A DNA stretch of 61,805 nucleotides from Streptomyces sp. JJ66 (lineage in GTDB: Bacteria > Actinomycetota > Actinomycetes > Streptomycetales > Streptomycetaceae): positions 2,142-63,946 of the forward strand of contig NZ_JAEVFI010000020.1 of assembly GCF_019303495.1 (NCBI RefSeq), given 5' to 3'. The notes under the pieces were generated by a model. That model was not told the origin of the DNA. It was given only the letters and a program-made list of their open reading frames with translations, and ran no database searches. A program made the translations under genes and the position numbers. Shown piece by piece: positions 1 through 7,985 of the stretch (positions are counted from its first letter, which is position 1; each line of letters starts with the position of its first letter).

Positions 1-221
1 CTGGAGCGGTCGGTGGACATCCGCAGCCACACCTCCTCGCCGCCGGGCATGAGCGCGACCTCCAGGTGCGCCTCCTCCCACGTGCCCACCGGGTACATCC
101 ACTCAATGCCGTCGGGCCAGGTCCGCATCGCCACCGTGCGCACGCTCAGCGCCGCGGCGAAGGCGTCCAGCGCCGCCTTGGGTATCCGCACCTCCGCCGG
201 CTCCCGCTCGATCCCCGCCAC
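1..221 (-). CDS. Hypothetical protein, N-terminal part only
   Basis: The frame is open from a GTG at 221 to the window edge, giving about 73 residues with the C terminus outside. The start is chosen because an AGAGGGGG purine run lies a few bases upstream. Third positions are strongly G/C and the peptide (for example EWMYPVGTWEEAHLEVAL) reads like a real globular protein. I do not recognise a family. It is transcribed away from the pseudogene on its right. Confidence 0.55.
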   Translation of the reverse strand, partial: MAGIEREPAEVRIPKAALDAFAAALSVRTVAMRTWPDGIEWMYPVGTWEEAHLEVALMPGGEEVWLRMSTDRS

Positions 222-515
222 CGGGCCCCCTCTCGCGCCGTGCGGCAGGCCCGCGCCCGCCGTCGCGGATCAGCGTGACAGACCCGCCCCGCGCGCGGTG
301 TCATGCTGTGAGGCTAGGAGACTCACAGGCCGTTTCCCCGGGTGGGCGGGGTGAACTGTGAGCCTGTGAGGTGGAGCTCGCGCCCCGTGCTCCCGCACGC
401 CCTGGTGGCGCCCGCCGGCGCGGAGGACGATGGAGTCGTGGGCGAGCAGCACGAGGGCCAGGAGCACGGCGTCGAACCGGCGCGGCCGCCGCCGAGCGAG
501 ACTCGCGCCCGGGAG
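222..515. promoter_or_regulatory. Intergenic region with repeated CTGTGAG boxes
   Basis: This gap holds four copies of a 7-base box: CTGTGAG at 306-312, its inverse CTCACAG at 322-328, then CTGTGAG at 356-362 and 364-370. The first two form an inverted repeat with a 9-base spacer. Their position upstream of the broken gene that starts near 516 suggests an operator, possibly for that HTH-like protein itself. No other gene is supported here. Confidence 0.35.
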
Positions 516-1221
516 ATGACGGCCGGGCTGCGCGAGGCGATGGACGACGTCCGGCGCTCCGTGACGGTTCTCGCCGCCCGGGTCCGCGACGTGCACACCG
601 CCCGCGTTTGGATGTCGCTCGGGCACAGCAGCTGGGAGTCGTACTGCCGTGCGGAGTTCGGCATCAGCCGCGCCCAGGCGTACCGGCTCCTCGATGTCGC
701 CCACGCGCTCGCCGCGATCCACGACGCGGCATCACCAGCCCCGAGACGTCCCGCACGCGAGACACCGACCCCGGCGCCGCGGCCGCGCTCGACCACGGCC
801 TGTCCCAGCGGGCCCTGATCGCCGTCTTTGGCCGTACAAACGCCGTCGCGGAGATCATCACCCGCCGACTCGCCGCGCTCACCCACAGCGGCCCCCAGGC
901 CCGCGACACCGCCGCGGTACGCGCCGTGGTCCGCCAGGCCATCCGCGACGTCCGCACCGCACCACCCCCGGCACCCGACGAACCACCGGCAAACCCGGCC
1001 GTCGCCGCGCTACGCGCCATCGTCGACGACCTGGCCGCGTGCTCGCACCAGCTCCGTGAGCCGATGCTCAAAGTCGCCCCCGCCCACCCTCTCCGACACC
1101 GAGGCCGCCGACGTCCCGGCACTCCTGTGCGACGAGACCGGAGACCGTCGAGAACGGCCTCGCTGCCCGCCACTACGCCCTGCCCAGGGACCGCCGGGCC
1201 CTGGCCGGGACAGTGCTGTAG
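516..1221 (+). pseudogene. Frameshifted plasmid DNA-binding-like protein
   Basis: Three pieces of one protein lie in three successive frames. The first piece runs from ATG 516 and contains a helix-turn-helix-like stretch (SYCRAEFGISRAQAYRLL) up to IHDA near 730. There one G appears to be missing, and the protein resumes with ITSPETSRTRDTDPGAAAAL. A second shift near 1075 leads to TLSDTEAADVPALLCDETG. A third near 1145 leads to ENGLAARHYALPRDRRALAG and TAG 1219-1221. Repaired length would be about 235 residues. ATG 516 is in frame with upstream GTG codons, so the true start is uncertain. The call as one decayed gene rests on the continuity of the peptide, not on a database match. Confidence 0.6.
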
Positions 1222-1554
1222 TCGATGCTGCCCGTGGTCCAGGTCGTGCTCGCGGTCTGCGCCACGACCGGCTCCGGGGGCAGCACAGCATTCGCATAGA
1301 CCAGGCGGACACGGCTGCTGCTCGTACAGCAGACCGACGCGCTCACGCAGCAGCGGCCTGCTGCTGTAACGAGCCGATGGCAACAGCGGCGGCTCGGCGA
1401 GCCGCCGCTTGTTCCAGAAATCTGCAACGGTCCGGTTCACCTGGCGCTACCGGCTCGAAGGCGGCCCCAGCCGGACACGGGAGAGGCCAGAAAGGGATAC
1501 GTGCGCAACGCGAACGGGCCCCGCGCAACGGGCACCCCTCTCTGACTGCCGTGG
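1222..1554. other. Gene-free interval with a hairpin
   Basis: About 330 bases separate the pseudogene from the convergent minus-strand gene. I see no open frame with good codon use. The only clear structure is the hairpin at 1385-1409. Confidence 0.4.
1385..1409. terminator. Hairpin between convergent genes
   Basis: AGCGGCGGCTC at 1385-1395 pairs perfectly with GAGCCGCCGCT at 1399-1409 across a 3-base loop. It lies between a plus-strand pseudogene and a minus-strand gene, so it may terminate both. There is only a short TTGTT after the stem on the plus strand. Confidence 0.5.
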
Positions 1555-1944
1555 TCAGTCGGACGTGCTCCCGGCGGTCGTCGCCGCAGACTCAGCGGCA
1601 CCTTCCTGGCCGGGGATCACAACCGCCGGCGGGGCCGCCGAAGGCTCCGGCACGGACGGCCCTGACGCTCCGCTCCCAGTCTCCTTCTTCGGCGCCCGCC
1701 GCGCGCGCGTGCGGGCCTTCGGACGCCTCGCGGGTTCCTCCGCGCCGATCGCCTTCAGCTCCTCTGCGGTCCAGCCCGCTGCCTCGGCGGCGGCGAACGC
1801 CTCGCCGTACGGCGTGTCCGTCTCCGCCAACTGACGCTGGAGTTCCTTGCGCTGTCCCAGGATCTCCGCCAGCGGCTTGAACGCCTCCTCCCGGGCCGCC
1901 TGAACTTCCCTCATTCGCTGCATGATGTCGTGCGCGCTCGCCAT
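1555..1944 (-). CDS. Small conserved plasmid protein, coiled-coil then basic Ala/Pro tail
   Basis: The product has 129 residues. The first 70 are predicted helical and charged (MQRMREVQAAREEAFKPLAE) with QRKELQRQLAETDTPYGEAF in the middle. The last 50 are rich in Arg, Ala and Pro and look disordered. I know no function. Only 245 bases separate it from the oppositely oriented mobilization genes, so the two may share a divergent control region. TACGAT lies just upstream of the ATG and there is no clear ribosome-binding site, so a leaderless transcript is possible. Confidence 0.6.
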   Translation of the reverse strand: MASAHDIMQRMREVQAAREEAFKPLAEILGQRKELQRQLAETDTPYGEAFAAAEAAGWTAEELKAIGAEEPARRPKARTRARRAPKKETGSGASGPSVPEPSAAPPAVVIPGQEGAAESAATTAGSTSD

Positions 1945-2084
1945 GCCGTGATCGTACTGGCAACCGGCCGGATAGCGGCCGCGGGGACGGCCCCATCACC
2001 GCAGGCCACGGCGGCCTTTGACGGGTGGCCATACGCACCGTGTGCGCCTCCCCATGGCCTCAGCCACCCGAAGCGAGTTGTAGG

Positions 2085-2100
2085 TTACTGGGGCCAGTAA
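2085..2100. promoter_or_regulatory. Perfect palindrome, candidate oriT element
   Basis: TTACTGG at 2085-2091 and CCAGTAA at 2094-2100 form perfect arms around two bases. The palindrome sits in the 245-base gap directly upstream of the MobC-like and relaxase genes, where oriT usually lies in this type of module. It is also unusually AT-containing for this DNA. The nick site cannot be read from sequence alone, and a transcription-factor operator is an alternative. Confidence 0.4.
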
Positions 2101-2189
2101 TCGGATATCGCTCGCCGGTCTGCACTAGGTTGGATGTCGTCGACTTGGTCCAGGGATGGGCCGGGAGGGGTAGGAGAGGGGGCGCCAGC

Positions 2190-2624
2190 GTGGACGAGTC
2201 GCCGGCGGATGAGGGGGCGTCGCGTCCTCCGGTGCGGCGCCGTGGGCGCGAGCCGGGCGGGACCCGGTCGCACCGCTTCAAGGTCTCCTTCAACGACGCC
2301 GAACTGGCGATCGTGCAGGAGGCCGCCGACCGGGAAAACCAGGCACTGGCCGCGTGGGTCGGCAAGGCGTCACTGGCCGTCGCCACGGAACAGGTGGTCC
2401 CCGTCTCGGCGGACTCCAAGGTGGTCTTGCAGGAACTCATCCGGCAGCGCGCGCAGCTGCGCCGTGTCGGCAACAACCTCAACCAGGTGGCCCACGGGCT
2501 GCACGCCGAGTGCGAGGTGGACAACGCTCAGATCAGGGCGGTACTGGCACTGGTCCAGGAGACCGTCCGGCACGTCGACGAGGCCACCCTCCAGGTGATG
2601 AGAGAGCGGCGGCCGCGCTCGTGA
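2190..2624 (+). CDS. mobC: MobC-like relaxosome accessory protein
   Basis: The product has 144 residues and probably helps the relaxase bind and open oriT. The N terminus is basic, followed by a ribbon-helix-helix-like stretch (FKVSFNDAELAIVQEAADRE). The C-terminal half carries the family hallmark LRRVGNNLNQVAHGLHAE (about residues 90-107), which matches the LxxxGNNLNQ pattern of MobC (PF05713-type) proteins. GTG 2190 is chosen because TAGGAGAGGGGG precedes it; the open frame extends further upstream without good codon use. The stop overlaps the relaxase start (GTGA), so the two are translationally coupled. Confidence 0.82.
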   Translation: MDESPADEGASRPPVRRRGREPGGTRSHRFKVSFNDAELAIVQEAADRENQALAAWVGKASLAVATEQVVPVSADSKVVLQELIRQRAQLRRVGNNLNQVAHGLHAECEVDNAQIRAVLALVQETVRHVDEATLQVMRERRPRS

Positions 2625-4387
2625 TCCCGAAGGAAGCAGCGCCCGGCGACGACACCGCCGGACTGCTTTACTACCTGTACGGGCCGGGCAAGCGGGACGA
2701 ACACGTGGACCCGCACATGGTCGCCGCGTGGGACCCCTCCGTAGCCGATTCGGTGAAGTCGAAGGACTTCTCAATCCCCGATCTCGCGATGCTGCTGGAC
2801 GCACCCGTACGCGCCCTGACGGGCAGGAAGCCGCCGTTGCACGTCTTCCATGTGGCGGTGCGCAACCCGCCCGAGGACAGACTCCTCGCCGACGAGGAAT
2901 GGGCCCGGGTGGCGCGCGAGATGATGCACGCCGCCGGCATCGCCCCGTACACCGACGACCAGGGTTGCCGGTGGGTGGCCGTGCGCCACGCCGACGACCA
3001 CATTCACATCGTGGCGACCCGTGCCCGCGAGGACGACCGTCAGCCGGACACGAGCTGGAGCAAGCTCCGGATGCAGGAAGCCGCGCGCGGGTTCGAGATC
3101 GAGTTCGGTCTGCGCCGCCTGGCCCACGCCGACGGAACCGCCCGCAGGTGGTCGAAGACCGGAGAGGCCGACAAGGCAACGCGCCGGGGACTATCCGAAC
3201 CGGTCCGCGAGACGCTCCAGCGCACCGTGCGCGAGGCGGCGGCCGCCGCCGTCAGCGACGCCGACTTCTTCGCCCGGCTCGCCGCGGCCGGGCTGCGCGT
3301 GAAACAGCGGATCGCCCCGGACGGCAACACGACCGGCTACTCCGTGGCGCTGCCCGGAGATCGCGACAGCGGACAGAAGCCGGTGTTCTTTCCGGGCACG
3401 AAGCTCGCCCCGGACCTGTCCCTGCCGCGCGTGCGCGAACGCTGGAGCGGACCGCCGGTGAACCTTGCGGCCGCGCCGGCGGATGCGTGGCGTACGGCGG
3501 CGGAGAAGGTCCGTGCCGCCGCCGACCAGCTCGGGGCCGGAGGACTGCACGACGGTGCCGGAGACGTGGCCGCACTCGGAGACCTGATCGTGACGGCCGC
3601 CGTCGTGTCCCCATACCTGGTACGCAGCCAGATGCGGAGGGCCGCGTACGAGTACGAGCGGGCATCCCGTGCCCCGGCCGCCCGCCAGATGGAGGGTCAG
3701 GCACGCCAGCTCTACCGGGAGTCGAACCAGGTCCTCGCCCGGTCTGTGTCGGCCGTCGGCCGCAACGACACGGTCGCCGCCCTCGGTCTGCTGCTCGCCC
3801 TGGTGACCGCCGTGGAGGCCTCGCGGCGCTGGCATCAGACACAGGAGCACCGGGTCCAGGCGGAGGCCGCCGGACGGGCCGGACGACTGCTGCACGAGGC
3901 CGTCGAGGTGACCGTCGGCGTCAACGCGGCACGCGAATACAAGCCCCGGTCCAGGCGCACCGCGGCCCGGGCGGGGACCGGACGGCGCGCGGTCACGGCG
4001 CCGGGCACCCGGCCGATGGTCGGCACGGTCCAGATGGCCATCCCCGATCACGCCCGGGAGGTCCTGGCCGATCCGGCGTGGCCGACCCTGAAAGCCCGTC
4101 TGGTCGAGGTCGAGAAGGCGGGCGACGATCCGGGCGACGTCCTGGCGACGGTCGCGGCCCGCAGGGAGTTGAACTCAGCGGACTCGGTCGCCGAGGTGCT
4201 TACATGGCGACTGGACGGGTGGAGTCGTCAGCGCGGTGCGACAGCGACAACCACCGGCAAGATCTCGTCGCCGACGTCCACGGGTTTCACTGGCCGCAGC
4301 GGTGGGCCGCGCAAGACGGGGGCGCCCGGAGCGGCACGTCGGCCGCCGGGTGATGAGCAGCGTAAGGGTCCGCGACGGGCCCGCTAA
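2621..4387 (+). CDS. Relaxase (HUH endonuclease) for conjugative transfer
   Basis: The product has 588 residues and should nick oriT and stay covalently bound to the transferred strand. Near the N terminus LLYYLYGPG offers the catalytic tyrosine candidates. Around residues 122-131 HADDHIHIV gives the HxDxxHxH metal motif of the relaxase/mobilization nuclease family (PF03432-like). The middle and C-terminal parts are alpha-helical and less conserved. GTG 2621 overlaps the mobC stop by four bases, which fixes the start; the same frame is open far upstream only as a shadow of mobC. Near the C terminus (about 4060-4155) is a WP-type repeat, DPAWPTLKARLVEVEKAG, related to repeats in the next gene. 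It is the first gene of the transfer region. Confidence 0.88.
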   Translation: MIPKEAAPGDDTAGLLYYLYGPGKRDEHVDPHMVAAWDPSVADSVKSKDFSIPDLAMLLDAPVRALTGRKPPLHVFHVAVRNPPEDRLLADEEWARVAREMMHAAGIAPYTDDQGCRWVAVRHADDHIHIVATRAREDDRQPDTSWSKLRMQEAARGFEIEFGLRRLAHADGTARRWSKTGEADKATRRGLSEPVRETLQRTVREAAAAAVSDADFFARLAAAGLRVKQRIAPDGNTTGYSVALPGDRDSGQKPVFFPGTKLAPDLSLPRVRERWSGPPVNLAAAPADAWRTAAEKVRAAADQLGAGGLHDGAGDVAALGDLIVTAAVVSPYLVRSQMRRAAYEYERASRAPAARQMEGQARQLYRESNQVLARSVSAVGRNDTVAALGLLLALVTAVEASRRWHQTQEHRVQAEAAGRAGRLLHEAVEVTVGVNAAREYKPRSRRTAARAGTGRRAVTAPGTRPMVGTVQMAIPDHAREVLADPAWPTLKARLVEVEKAGDDPGDVLATVAARRELNSADSVAEVLTWRLDGWSRQRGATATTTGKISSPTSTGFTGRSGGPRKTGAPGAARRPPGDEQRKGPRRAR

Positions 4388-4401
4388 CGAGGGGAGCGAA
4401 C

Positions 4402-5538
4402 ATGGCAACACCGATGCCGGAAGGGGATGCCTTCGCGCAGGCCGCCGCTGAGGCGGTGCAGACCTCCGCGATGGCGTTCCGTCTGGTAACGGCCATGGCG
4501 GATGCGGTGCGCCGTCAGCAGCAGAAGAAGGCAGGGAAAGTAGAGCACCTTCCGGACGCCGGGAAGTCGGCAACCGGGGCCGCGAAGGAGGTCAGAAAGT
4601 TCCTTCCGGACGACATTGCCACGGCGCTGGTGGGGGGCGCGGACTGGCCCCACCTCGCCCAGCAGCTTATGGCGCTCCAGGACGCCGGGGTCGATCTGGA
4701 GGCGATGCTTCCGCGCGTCGGTGAGATCACTGTGGAGGTACGGGACCAGGTCGCTGCGAACGCGGAGAAGGTGACCCGCGAGGGCACCGAGGAGTGGGCG
4801 AAGGCACTGCGGGAGACGCTGCCGGCGGGGCCGGTGCGTGAGGCGATCTTGTCCTCCCCCGCGTGGCCGGAGATGGCGCGGACCATGGCGACGCTGGAGG
4901 AGCGGGGAGTCAATGTGCGGGCGATCCTTGCGTCCGCGCACCAGGAGGGCGTCGGGGTCGACCAAACCGTCGCTAAGGTGCTGGCGGCGGCGGAGGGGCC
5001 GACCACGAGCCGGGACGCGAAGCTGTCGTATGGGCCGCTGACGATTGGGCTGGATATCCCCAAGGATTTGGATTTGGGGGTGCGGGAGCGGGCGCTTCGG
5101 CAGCTGGCTGTCTCACCGTCGGAGAATCAGCGGTTTGCGCGGATGGTGCGCGAGGTGATGTCTGGGGCGGAGCGGGAGGCGGACCTTTTGGTGTCGGCTC
5201 GCCAGTGGCCGCTGGTTGCCGCGAGGATGGCGGACATGGAGAGCAAGGGGCAGCCGGTCGCGGAGCACCTGGCGCGGTTGTCGAAGGACCCCTCATGGCA
5301 GGCGGGTCCGCAGTCGCAGATGGGACGGCGGCTGGTCCAGGCTGCCAATGACGCGTTGCGTAAGCCGGTGGGTGCACCGGCGGTTCCGGGTCCGAAGGTG
5401 AACACTGCGGCGGCCCGGTCGACATCGCCGAGTCTGGGCCCTACTAAGGCGGCCGCGAAGGGGTCGGCGCCGGCCGACCCCGCAGTGACCGCGCACCGGG
5501 AGTCCGGGCCTGCTTCGAAGAGTGGCAAGACCCGGTAG
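4402..5538 (+). CDS. Repeat-containing protein of the mobilization module
   Basis: The product has 378 residues with no family that I can name. It follows the relaxase after 14 bases, with GAGGGGAGC in front of ATG 4402, so it is probably in the same operon. The sequence shows three diverged copies of a helical unit of about 30 residues: ADWPHLAQQLMALQDAGVDL (4633-), PAWPEMARTMATLEERGVNV (4852-) and RQWPLVAARMADMESKGQPV (5197-). A fourth copy ends the relaxase. The last 70 residues are Ala/Pro/Ser/Lys rich. The shared repeat suggests it contacts the relaxase or the same partner; that is inference. Confidence 0.7.
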   Translation: MATPMPEGDAFAQAAAEAVQTSAMAFRLVTAMADAVRRQQQKKAGKVEHLPDAGKSATGAAKEVRKFLPDDIATALVGGADWPHLAQQLMALQDAGVDLEAMLPRVGEITVEVRDQVAANAEKVTREGTEEWAKALRETLPAGPVREAILSSPAWPEMARTMATLEERGVNVRAILASAHQEGVGVDQTVAKVLAAAEGPTTSRDAKLSYGPLTIGLDIPKDLDLGVRERALRQLAVSPSENQRFARMVREVMSGAEREADLLVSARQWPLVAARMADMESKGQPVAEHLARLSKDPSWQAGPQSQMGRRLVQAANDALRKPVGAPAVPGPKVNTAAARSTSPSLGPTKAAAKGSAPADPAVTAHRESGPASKSGKTR

Positions 5539-5555
5539 CACGCTGGTCGACGAAG

Positions 5556-5599
5556 CGAGGTGCCGCAGCCCGGGCGGAAGCCCGGGCTGCGGCACCTCG
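5556..5599. terminator. Strong bidirectional terminator hairpin
   Basis: The arms 5556-5575 and 5580-5599 are perfect 20-base complements around a GGAA loop. The hairpin sits between the end of the plus-strand mobilization operon and the end of the minus-strand hydrolase gene, so it can terminate both. No T-run follows, as is common in Streptomyces. Confidence 0.85.
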
Positions 5600-5612
5600 T
5601 GTTGCGGTGGCC

Positions 5613-6656
5613 TTACGGCCGGGTGGCGCCGAGGTAGTCGGCGGCGGGCATGGCGGTGTCGATGGCTTCGATCTTGACGTTCTGTCCGGTGCGTGGTGCG
5701 TGCAGGACGTTGCCGTCGTCGGCGTAGAGGGCGACGTGGTAGATGAAACCGGAGCTGTCGCGCCAGAACATCAGGTCGCCGGGCTGGAGGTCGGCGCGGG
5801 CGACGGGTCGGCTGGAGGTGGCTCCGTACTGGGCGGCTGCGGTGCGGGGGAGTTGTGTGGCGGGCCAGAGGGCGTACTGCACCAGTGATGAGCAGTCCCA
5901 GCCGACGGTGTCGTCGGCGACGCACGTGCCGCTGGTGTAGCCGTTGACGCCGTCGCAGAATCCGGTGGAGGGGCCGTTGGGGGTGCCGCCGCCGTAGGCG
6001 TAGGGCAGGCCGAGTTGGGTGGCGGCCTTGCGCAGGGCGTTGGGGCCGGTGCCCGAGCCGTGGACGTCCAGCGGGGCGGGGCCCTGGAAGTCTTTGATGC
6101 TGGCCAGAATGATCCGCACGTAGTTTTGCGTCTCGGTGTAGGGCGGGACGCCTTTGTAGTCTTCTACGGCGCCCCAGCCAGCGTTGTATCCGGCCAGGGC
6201 CAGGGCGCGGACATCGCCGCCGTAGCCGGATGTCTTCGCGTCGCTCAGCAGCGAGCACATGTAGCGGCCCTGGGCCATTACGGCGTCGCCGATGTCGAAG
6301 GGGTCGGCGACACCGTTGCCGTCTTCGTCGCGGCCCCAGGTCGCCCACGTGCTGGGGATGAATTGGGCCGGTCCTTGGGCGTCGGCGCTGGAGACGGTGT
6401 TGCGGTCGGTACGGAATCCGGATTCCTGCTGGAGCTGGGCTGCCAGCAGAGCGGGAGACAGCTCAGGGTGGTGGCACTCCTCAGAGGCCTTCGCGATCCA
6501 CTCCCGGAACGCGTCGGGCACTGCGGCCAGCTCGCCGCCTGCGGGCGTGAACTCGAAAGCCTCGGCGTCGGCGTCGGTCAGGGCCAGGACCAGCAAGCCG
6601 AAGGCCGTCGCCATGGTGGTGGCGACGGCCAGTGTGCAGGCCTTGAGGACCTTCAC
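5613..6656 (-). CDS. Bifunctional cell-wall hydrolase: lytic transglycosylase plus NlpC/P60
   Basis: The product has 347 residues and probably opens peptidoglycan for the transfer channel (VirB1-like role). Residues 1-32 form a signal or membrane anchor (LAVATTMATAFGLLVLALT). The SLT-type lytic transglycosylase domain follows, with LLAAQLQQESGFRTD holding the catalytic Glu and AQGPAQFIPSTW typical of the fold. The C-terminal NlpC/P60 domain has TVGWDCSSLVQYA (catalytic Cys) and FIYHVALYADDG (His). Its start overlaps the stop of the XRE regulator by four bases, so the pair is co-translated, divergent from the secretion genes that begin at 7208. Confidence 0.9.
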   Translation of the reverse strand: MKVLKACTLAVATTMATAFGLLVLALTDADAEAFEFTPAGGELAAVPDAFREWIAKASEECHHPELSPALLAAQLQQESGFRTDRNTVSSADAQGPAQFIPSTWATWGRDEDGNGVADPFDIGDAVMAQGRYMCSLLSDAKTSGYGGDVRALALAGYNAGWGAVEDYKGVPPYTETQNYVRIILASIKDFQGPAPLDVHGSGTGPNALRKAATQLGLPYAYGGGTPNGPSTGFCDGVNGYTSGTCVADDTVGWDCSSLVQYALWPATQLPRTAAAQYGATSSRPVARADLQPGDLMFWRDSSGFIYHVALYADDGNVLHAPRTGQNVKIEAIDTAMPAADYLGATRP

Positions 6657-7102
6657 CCGCTTTCCCCCCGACTGGTTCGCGCTGTGACCTTCGCGCGTAC
6701 TACATCACGGGAGGCCCGGAACGCGCGCTTCCATTGCTCAGCCGCCAGTCCGTAGGCGGCCGCCCAGGCCGTAGGGGCGCCCACTCCGCCCACACCCCGT
6801 TCGACGCGGGAGACCATCTGCCGAGCAACCCCGATGCGGGCGGCCATCTCCGTTTGGGTGAGCCCCATGCGGGCTCTGACCTCCCGGAGGGTCAGAATGG
6901 GGCATGGGGTGGAGAGATCAGCGATTTCGACGCCGAGGGCGGTGGCCAGGGCGGCGGCAACGCGGGGGTGTGGCTGGTGGCGGCCGGACTCGGCCGCGCG
7001 GACCGTGTTGGGGCTGACGCCCGCTGCGGCGGCTAAGTCCTCGACGCAGATACCGGCTTGGCACCGCAGTGTGCGCACGCGCGTTCCGTCGAACCAGGAC
7101 AC
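6653..7102 (-). CDS. XRE-family regulator with two helix-turn-helix domains
   Basis: The product has 149 residues. Residues 8-50 hold one HTH (CVEDLAAAAGVSPNTVRAAE) and residues 70-110 a second (RARMGLTQTEMAARIGVARQ), each followed by the ESG or ERG turn of the Cro/CI class. GTG 7102 is preceded by GGAGGTCAG. It lies between the divergent secretion operon and the wall hydrolase that it overlaps, so it likely controls one or both. Two tandem HTH units in one short chain may let a monomer contact two half sites. Confidence 0.85.
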   Translation of the reverse strand: MSWFDGTRVRTLRCQAGICVEDLAAAAGVSPNTVRAAESGRHQPHPRVAAALATALGVEIADLSTPCPILTLREVRARMGLTQTEMAARIGVARQMVSRVERGVGGVGAPTAWAAAYGLAAEQWKRAFRASRDVVRAKVTARTSRGESG

Positions 7103-7207
7103 CTGACCTCCGCGTCCAGAAAATGCTACTCACTTGTGACCGCCTGATCACGCTACCCTCAGTGGTCCCACCGTCCAAAGGTGGTGTCTGTAACCGGGGG
7201 AGGTTTG
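7103..7207. promoter_or_regulatory. Divergent control region with inverted repeat
   Basis: This 105-base gap separates the XRE regulator from the secretion operon and must hold promoters for both directions. GTGACCGCCTGATCAC at about 7137-7152 has GTGA/TCAC ends and could be an operator half-site pair. On the plus strand GGGGGAGG ends five bases before ATG 7208. The -10 and -35 boxes are not clear. Confidence 0.4.
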
Positions 7208-7693
7208 ATGATCGCTGAACCGACGGCGCCGTCGGTTCCACACGGCGCCGGGCTCGGCCCGAGGTATGTGCTGATCCCTGTGCACGGATACGGCATCGCG
7301 GTGGCCACGGTCGCCCGCATGCTCGATGTGGAGGGCAACGGCGTGGCCCGCGTGCTGGCTCCCAACGAGGCGATTCCGTACGGGGCCCAGCCGGTGCTGC
7401 TGGCGGAGACCACCGTGTACGGCGCGGTGTGCGTGGAGCGCCTGCTCCAGGCGTGGGGGTCGGCTGTGCATCGCCCGCCTAAGCCGTGGCTGGTGCTGGT
7501 CTCGGATGCTCCCGCGCGGCCAGCGGCCCCGGCCCGCTACCGGTTCCGCGCTTTGCATGAGCGTGTGGTGGGCGTGGCGCGCATCCCGTACCTGCCGAGT
7601 CTGCGCACGGTCGAGGACGCCGAGGCCGCCCTGGAGCACAAGGACGTACAGATCGCGGCCGCCAAGCTGCGCCGCCAACTCGAAGGAAAGTGA
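7208..7693 (+). CDS. Conserved protein of the transfer operon, unknown function
   Basis: The product has 161 residues and no membrane segment. ATG 7208 is chosen because GGGGGAGG lies just upstream; an upstream GTG at 7181 has no such site. The protein has a mixed alpha/beta look (RYVLIPVHGYGIAVATVARM, KPWLVLVSDAP) and an alpha-helical C terminus. It is the first gene of the plus-strand secretion cluster and ends six bases before the small membrane protein. I cannot assign a role. Confidence 0.7.
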   Translation: MIAEPTAPSVPHGAGLGPRYVLIPVHGYGIAVATVARMLDVEGNGVARVLAPNEAIPYGAQPVLLAETTVYGAVCVERLLQAWGSAVHRPPKPWLVLVSDAPARPAAPARYRFRALHERVVGVARIPYLPSLRTVEDAEAALEHKDVQIAAAKLRRQLEGK

Positions 7694-7699
7694 CCCGCG

Positions 7700-7975
7700 A
7701 TGGATCTGATCATGTTGGCCGACATCGTTCCCGGGGCCGACCCCACCCCGATCCCTGGTATGGACGGCACCGTCTCGGAGCTGTTCGGCTATGCGCTGTG
7801 GCTGCTGGTGCTCGCCGGTGCTGCGGCAACCGGCTTCGGCGTTTACAAGCTTGCGGTGGCCGACAAGTCGCGGCACGGTGGCGGGTCCGAGCCGTTCAAA
7901 TGGATGGGGGGCGGGATCGCGGCCGTGCTGCTGTCCGGGTCGCTGATCGCCATCATCAACGGCATCGCGAGCTGA
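7700..7975 (+). CDS. Small two-helix membrane protein, pilin-like (VirB2 position)
   Basis: The product has 91 residues with two membrane helices, ALWLLVLAGAAATGFGVYKL and GGGIAAVLLSGSLIAIINGI, joined by a short basic loop (DKSRHGGGSEPFKW). Size and two-helix topology fit VirB2/TrbC-like pilins or small channel subunits, and the gene occupies the usual place just before the VirB8-like gene. The assignment rests on topology and neighbours, not on sequence identity. Confidence 0.65.
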   Translation: MDLIMLADIVPGADPTPIPGMDGTVSELFGYALWLLVLAGAAATGFGVYKLAVADKSRHGGGSEPFKWMGGGIAAVLLSGSLIAIINGIAS

Positions 7976-7985
7976 GGCAGGGGTT

